Shown piece by piece: positions 58,632-64,000 of a stretch of 64,000 nt of DNA. A program made the translations under genes and the position numbers. The stretch is from Stenopsyche tienmushanensis. Lineage: Eukaryota > Arthropoda > Insecta > Trichoptera > Stenopsychidae. The stretch's first letter is position 1. Each line of letters opens with the position of its first letter. The notes under the pieces are model-generated. The model had not been told where the DNA came from, ran no database searches, and worked only from the letters and a program-made list of their open reading frames with translations. The stretch lies in the NCBI GenBank assembly GCA_008973525.1, contig WACJ01000328.1, positions 186,001 to 250,000 on the forward strand. The letters are read 5' to 3'.

Positions 58632-58990
58632 TACTTGTGAAGTATTTTTATTTAATTTATTTAAGCTTTGTGACTGCATTAGTGGTCTAGTGTTAAATTT
58701 CATATCTGACAGCTGATTCTATTTATATTAGTGTAAGATTAAACGAAATATTACGGTATAAAATTGATAGCTAATTATAAACTACACATAATTGAAGAAT
58801 GATTGTGGTGTTATTGGATCTATCATTGGTGTGAATGTATTTCTTAGTTAGTACTAAGTTATGCAACGGTATTAATATATTAAAAAATCAAATTTGATTC
58901 ATACGTTTTGATTTTAGTAAAATGTCTTTGAAAACAATATTTTGAACCTCGCATCGAATTAGATGATGGTGTCAGATATATATTGTATTA

Positions 58991-60100
58991 TTTTTATAAT
59001 AACATAAACAATTATGAATGAATATCATGGAGAAATTTCTTAATAAACAACTCCAACATGTTATTATAAAAAAATGCGGATTGCTAGATTTTAAAATATA
59101 GGAATAAGATATATTTAGCAGTTCGATAGCTCTGTTATTTTCAACACAAAACCAAATTCAAATGTAATTTTCGACAAGAACAATGCATCGAGTAATAATT
59201 GGTGCTACTAGTATGTTATAATCTCTGAGTAATTAATTGAGTTAGTTATTGGATATGTCATTCAAATATTATGGATTAAAATATACAAAAAGCGTGGCTG
59301 ATATTTTTTTAAAAGAAAATGTTCATGATAAAATTAATCGCGTCTGATTGATAGCAGGATTATTCTGTAATTAATTCGTGCACGATTAATTTGATGGATT
59401 TATATTTCCAAGCGTTCTTACGGATACACCCAGACGGCTAAAATACAATGGAATATCAATTATCAATATATTTCAAATAGTTTTCCCCTCTCAAATGTAT
59501 ATAAGGTTATTTAAAATCTATCGTTTTTCCATCGAATGTCAAAATATAACGCAAATCCTTATTATAAAAAGGAGATTTTACGTTATATTCAAGCTACCCC
59601 ATAATGTGTAAGTTATATTTTTAATGATTGAAACAATTAGATCCTATTTAACGTAAGACTACATTATCAGTAAATTGTGTAAAATTTGTCTGAATTTATC
59701 TTAATAGATTTTAATGATTAAAAGATCTTGATACATTAAATGTTGTTTCAATAATATGAACTTACGTATAGATAAGAAATGCTTGCTTCGTTGCTATTTT
59801 TTAATAATCACAGGAACAGATTCTAAATGTGTGAGCAGGTTCTTTTCTATAGAATATTTAAATATATAAGGTCATAAAAACAGATTTTCATCGCTTTAAT
59901 GATAAACGTAGAATCATATGGTTGTAACATAGTGAAGAAGATGTCGGCACATAGAAAAAAAATTGGATTCTCATTGTTGATTTCATTGGATATATTTTGT
60001 AAAATTATATAATATTTATATTATCGAGATTAGCAGAATGGAATTATAAGGAACTGAACATAAATTATCGTATTTTTTGACAATCAACTGATTAGATGGA
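58991..60100. other. AT-rich spacer between duplication units
   Basis: Sequence between the left unit and the third-copy remnant. No coding signal or element ends recognised; it may hold diverged flank of the third protease copy. Confidence 0.5.
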
Positions 60101-60222
60101 TTATTCTCTAATTGGTATTTCGGTTACATTATTGATCCAACACCAGGAGGAATCAGGACGAACATTTGGATATCAATATTGTCTATTGTATCACGCATTA
60201 ACAAACAATCACCACAATCATC
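60101..60222 (-). pseudogene. remnant of a third protease copy (last exon)
   Basis: The minus strand aligns to protease exon 7: a TAG acceptor, then GATTGTGGTGATTGTTTG, TTAATGCGTGATACAATAGA and CAATATTGATATCCAA, matching the GDSGGSLMLRD and ENIDIQ region. Then about 60 bases of the exon are missing and the end reads TGGATCAATAATGTAACC, GAAATACCAATTAGAGAATAA (WINNVTEIPIRE). One extra base breaks the frame near the start and the codon aligned to the catalytic Ser reads TGT (Cys). Upstream, 60240-60345 has a weak match to exon 6 (TCTGACCAATCTCCGATG). It lies between the two intact copies. Confidence 0.75.
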
Positions 60223-60528
60223 CTATGAAAATCATTATGATAAAGCCTAAAGTCGAATTCACTGATTGATTTAAATTATATACATTGACATATCATCGGA
60301 GATTGGTCAGATTGAAGTTTCTCAAAATTTTAGGATAAAAAATATGTAGTTATTTGTATGGTCGAATTTTGAGATCCGCCAGATTATATGCTACCAATTT
60401 AAAACATGATTATTTTGAAGTTTTCGACTTTCCATCAACATATAACAATCTTATTCTATATACATATCTCAGAGTAATTGTATGTGGGTTAAATTGTGTG
60501 TATTTAAAAGAATTTATATAAATAAAGA

Positions 60529-60699
60529 GGGTGAGCGTTCGAAATAAAACTCGGTGGTAATGCTACCTTCAATATCGAGCGAATGAGGAGGTGAATGTAT
60601 GACACAGACGAAATGGATGTAACCCCTTCCTGTGAATGGATATTGAAGAGGCCCATAGTTCTGTAGTGGACTGTCAGTGGCTGCACTATGATGATGATG
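60529..60699 (+). mobile_element. RTE-type LINE 3' tail with 13-bp target-site duplication
   Basis: The insert begins GGGTGAGCGTTCGAAATAAA and ends GGCTGCACTATGATGATGAT. ATATAAATAAAGA occurs immediately before (60516-60528) and after (60700-60712). The left duplication unit has this 13-mer once (55874-55886) with the same flanks, giving the empty site. It is a severely 5'-truncated copy, as expected for target-primed reverse transcription. A second, older copy is at 6175-6335. Confidence 0.9.
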
Positions 60700-60739
60700 A
60701 TATAAATAAAGAAAGTCGTCATTTATCAGTAAAAAACTG

Positions 60740-60745
60740 TTTATT
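60740..60745 (-). terminator. AATAAA polyadenylation signal of protease B
   Basis: TTTATT on the plus strand, about 95 bases beyond the stop at 60839, at the same offset as in protease A. The RTE tail was inserted just beyond it and leaves it intact. Confidence 0.6.
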
Positions 60746-60838
60746 TCAATCGTCAATTAGCGAGTCATTTATAATCGGGCTATGGAATATTTTATATGGA
60801 AAATGCTTGGATAATATCGGCTTGGTTGATGGGATAGT

Positions 60839-62168
60839 TTAAGGTCTGATTGGGATTCCGGTGTTCTGGTTGATCCAGGGCCAGAAGAATTGTGGGCGGA
60901 CATATCCAGACGGGTTTCCACTTGAGCATCCGAGACTGCTGACGAAGCTGACGACTCCTACTTGGATGTCGATGTTTTCGGCGGTATCACGCAACATCAA
61001 AGAGCCACCGCTGTCACCCTATTGGAACAAGATACGATATGGTAAAAATACGTATTGGCTGAGGTAATAAATAGAAACGAGTGTGAAGCAAATTTAGCTT
61101 ACGCTGCATGTGCTTTGAGCTGGGGAGTTGATTCCGACGCAGCAGATGGTGGATGCAATGACGACTCCGGATCCGTAGACTCCAGCGCATTGGGCATTGG
61201 TGATGACGGTCAAGTTGACGAAGTTCATGATGGTGGAGAGAGGTCCGCCTGCGATGGAAATGTGTATTTTTATGATGTATTTTTATAAATCTGCTCTTTA
61301 TTTTGTAAATGATGTCAAACTTACTATTAGAGGTGAAGCCCCATCCGCTGGCAGTTGCTACTCTTCCGACCCAAGGATCATTCATCTGGCTCTGTCTGGG
61401 GAGAGCGATAGCCCTGATTCTGTCTGTAATTTTTTGAATAATATTTTACAGTCAAAAAGAAATAGAGCCCGAAAGCTAACAGGGAACAGGGATCAAAATC
61501 GAGGTTTCGTACCGTTGAAGATGACGTTTTGGCGGAGGTTGACAAGACCGATGTCATTGTTCAAGTTGTTGGAGTTGTATTGTGGGTGAGGTCTGAAGTC
61601 GGGGGTTTCGATGATCAAAGAGGGAGTGTTGACGTTCACGCTTCCGAGACGGACGATGACGGTGTTGATTCTGTAAGGGAGAAATAGATGATTTGATTGA
61701 TTATGAATTGAAAAAATAATAGTTAAAGAGGGGAATATAAATCCAGAAATATAATTACCCAACGATGCAATGGGCAGCAGTCAAGACCCAGCTAGCTGAG
61801 ATCAAGGTACCACCGCAAGACAACCATCCTCCGCTGACTGTTCCTCTAATGTTGACTTGGTGAGGGAATTGACCTTCTGCTGCTGGCCATCCCTGGATGA
61901 TCCTTGATGCTGCACACGAACGAATCAGTATAATTTAAGTAGTCTCAATATAAGCATATTAAACATCAATAATTTAATACTCACGATCGGGTTGGAATGT
62001 GAATTCTGGGAATGCGATTCCCGGATGAAGGTCGGCCTAAAACATAATGCACATTAAAAAAATAATTTTAACAATCGAGAACTGAGAATTGTTGATATTG
62101 AGAAAAATAAATCTTACCGATGCGACGGCGGCGAACAAGAAAATTCCAAGAACTACCAAGAACTTCAT
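60839..62168 (-). CDS. chymotrypsin-like secreted serine protease B (paralogue of A)
   Basis: Same seven-exon structure as protease A: 62118-62168, 61985-62036, 61759-61909, 61513-61670, 61325-61423, 61103-61248, 60839-61018; 837 nt, 278 residues. The signal peptide is MKFLVVLGIFLFAAVAS, then ADLHPGIAFPEFTFQPD, activation at PSR and IIQGW. The triad is intact (AAHC, NNDIGLV, GDSGGS) with Ser again at the S1 base. Differences from A are few and mostly conservative: Trp for Phe after NDP, Phe for Leu in SGWGFTSN, Ser for Ala before CGGT, Thr-Ala for Ala-Ser after LRD, Ser for Ala in NTPSLIIET. All splice sites are canonical, including the exon 5 CAG acceptor. Confidence 0.93.
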
Positions 62169-62221
62169 ATTGATGGTGCAAAAAACACTTTCAATTAACT
62201 AAAGTTGCATCCTTGCCCATT

Positions 62222-62228
62222 ATTTATA
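62222..62228 (-). promoter_or_regulatory. TATA box of protease B
   Basis: GGTATAAATAATGG on the minus strand, about 55 bases above ATG 62168, identical to the protease A motif. Confidence 0.7.
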
Positions 62229-63689
62229 CCTATGATTTAATCTCCAATTAACATTATCATGACAGAGACTGATAGCTTATTTTTCGATCTTGAAATCCTA
62301 AAATCTTTCCTTATTTTTATTATGATTGATTCTAATATTGTAAAACGATGGCTCGCGGACCAATTGGCTTCGTTTTAGTGACGGTTACTGGCTTTAAAAT
62401 TTGACACATTTTGAACATAATATTGGTTGTGATTTAACTCAAGTACGAATTTCATTGATCCATCTTACATTTCGTTGAAAGATTATAATTACTATATGCC
62501 AGTGTATGAAACATTATTTTGTTTAAAAAAATAGATATGCAGATATTTGTATTAGTCATGTAACATGATGAACAATTTTCAAATTATAATTTTTGTTATA
62601 TATTTTGTCACAGAATTTCAGTAGAATTTTTTTGTGATCATGATTATATTGACATGTTCAAAATGTCAAAATAAGTTAAACATTTCATTTCTTTGGGTGC
62701 ATTAAAGCAAATGTAAACTTACTAATATTTAATAATATATGAATACGTTTATATACAAGATACATGTTATATGGCCTGTAGCCACGTATTTTGTATATAA
62801 ACCCTTGTATGCATGTTAAATAAAACAATATGGAGAAAAAGTTATTTCTCACCTATGTCTCATCTACGCCACTCAGTTTGAGTATTATAGCGATTTTTAT
62901 CAATCTGGTCGATTACATTAAAGATAAAAGTGTATTTTTTTATTGAAAATACATTAATCATAATTTCGGATAAGAGATGCACTTTTGAACAGCGATTACA
63001 GGACTCCATACGAAGTTAACTGCACGTTGGTGATTGAGCAAAATCCAGTATTTTAAATATAAATTTATTAGATGACCCATCGAAACTTCTCTTTGCGATC
63101 ATGTTTTTGCTAACGAATACTTGTGAAGTATTTAATTTAATTTAGTTAAGCATCGTGACTGCATTAGTGGTCTAGTGTTTAATTTCACATCTGAAAGTTG
63201 AGTCTATTTATTTTAGTATAAGATTAATTGAAATATTGTGGTATAAAATTGATAACCAATTACAAACTACACAAAATTGTAAAATGATGGTCGTATTGGT
63301 GGATATGTTGTAAATGTTGAGTTGTTGTGAAAGCATTTATTTATAAGCAAGTGATATAACGGAATCGATATACTAAAAAATCAAAACTTGTCAACATGAT
63401 TCAAAGGTTTCATTTTTGGACAAATGTCTTTGAATATCTCATATGAACCTTACATTGAATTCGATGATGGTGGCTTTAGATAAATTTGTAGAATTATTGA
63501 ATATCAAGCAATCGAATGTTATAAGATGCCATCTTAAATCAACGATGGTTTAAAAAACATGCAGAATGCATTCAAAAAGTAATATGTTCAATTTTCGTTC
63601 TAACCAGCTGGGTTAGAATGACAGGAGTATTAGCTTTAAAAGTCACTTCCAAGCTATCATATAACCTCTTTTTGAGGTAATGTAACATG

Positions 63690-64000
63690 GATCGCTATCA
63701 AATTTTGCGTTAATTTTGGGAAATCCGCCACCAAAAGTTTCTATAATTCAGCAGTCCTTTGGGAGAGATGTCTGGTACATGTTACAAGTCCTCCGATAGC
63801 ACAAATTGTTTAAGGAAGACCGAGAGAAGATCGCCGACGAGCCCTGCAGTGGACATCCATCAGCCTCCTGAATAGACGAAAGTATGACGTGTGTGCATGA
63901 TTATTTGAACCCTGACCGATGGTTGAGCCTTCGATGGATAGCTGAAACTCTAAATATACCAAAAAAACGGTTTATCGCATTATAAACGAAGATTTGAACA
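63690..64000 (+). pseudogene. mariner transposase pseudogene, cut by the window edge
   Basis: The plus strand gives, across frames, IKFCVNFGKSATKSFYNS near 63700-63745, then RPREDRR- and EKIADEPCSGHPSAS-like sequence (63820-63870), then CVHDYLNPDRW and SLRWIAETLNIPKKR (63885-63970) and a final VYRIINEDLN. These follow the N-terminal helix-turn-helix region of mariner transposases. Stops and shifts are frequent. The element continues beyond base 64000. Confidence 0.8.

Larger units (their letters stand above)
55808..58990. repeat. segmental tandem duplication, left unit
   Basis: From ATCTTATTCTATA near 55808 to GATGATGGTG near 58970 the sequence matches 60448-63497 in order, including the complete protease gene, its promoter and about 1.6 kb upstream of it. 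Genic parts are nearly identical while flanks are more diverged. The left unit has a 249-bp MITE (58383-58631) that the right unit lacks; the right unit has an RTE tail that the left lacks. Confidence 0.85.
60448..63497. repeat. segmental tandem duplication, right unit
   Basis: Counterpart of 55808-58990: downstream flank, intact protease B, TATA promoter and upstream flank to GATGATGGTGG near 63475. It lacks the MITE found at 58383-58631 and carries an RTE tail (60529-60699) just downstream of the protease. Confidence 0.85.

Overview
The window is nuclear DNA from an AT-rich insect genome. Genes have many introns with GT-AG splice sites, and transposon remnants are dense: Tigger/pogo, hAT of the ZBED/SCAND3-like type, mariner, piggyBac-like TTAA elements, and tails of RTE-type LINEs ending in a GAT/ATG microsatellite. 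The gene content (a CNNM/unextended Mg transporter, a DPP8/9-type peptidase, secreted chymotrypsin-like proteases) fits an insect. I cannot fix the order from sequence alone.

Layout. 1-246 is the 3' end of an unidentified plus-strand gene. 2281-40807 (minus) is a complete CNNM-family gene, the orthologue of Drosophila unextended (uex). I rebuilt it as 13 coding exons whose phases all agree (3282 nt, 1093 residues). Its large introns (5.2-8.8 kb, 8.9-28.5 kb, 30.4-40.7 kb) hold most of the transposon remnants. A separate minus-strand coding-like terminal exon lies in intron 1 (39646-39817); it could be spliced in phase to uex exon 1. 40808-45835 is intergenic between two divergent genes. 45836-53504 (plus) is a DPP8/DPP9-type prolyl dipeptidyl peptidase in 18 exons, all in phase except one junction that lacks one base. 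55808-63500 is a segmental tandem duplication with two intact chymotrypsin-like serine protease genes (minus, 278 residues each, seven exons) and, between them, the remnant of a third copy. The right edge (63.69 kb onward) runs into a decayed mariner.

How the pieces relate. The two large genes are cytosolic or membrane housekeeping functions: Mg2+/divalent cation homeostasis and N-terminal Xaa-Pro dipeptide removal. The proteases have signal peptides, an activation Arg and a full His-Asp-Ser triad, so they are probably secreted, perhaps digestive. The duplicated protease segments act as natural controls: each carries a transposon insertion that the other lacks. This gives exact empty sites and target-site duplications for a Tigger-type MITE (TA) and an RTE-type LINE tail (13 bp).

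I see no CRISPR array, operon, tRNA/rRNA gene or clearly new molecular system. The most useful observations are the protease array with its empty sites, the possible alternative last exon of uex, the phase break in the DPP gene, and several element families with defined ends.
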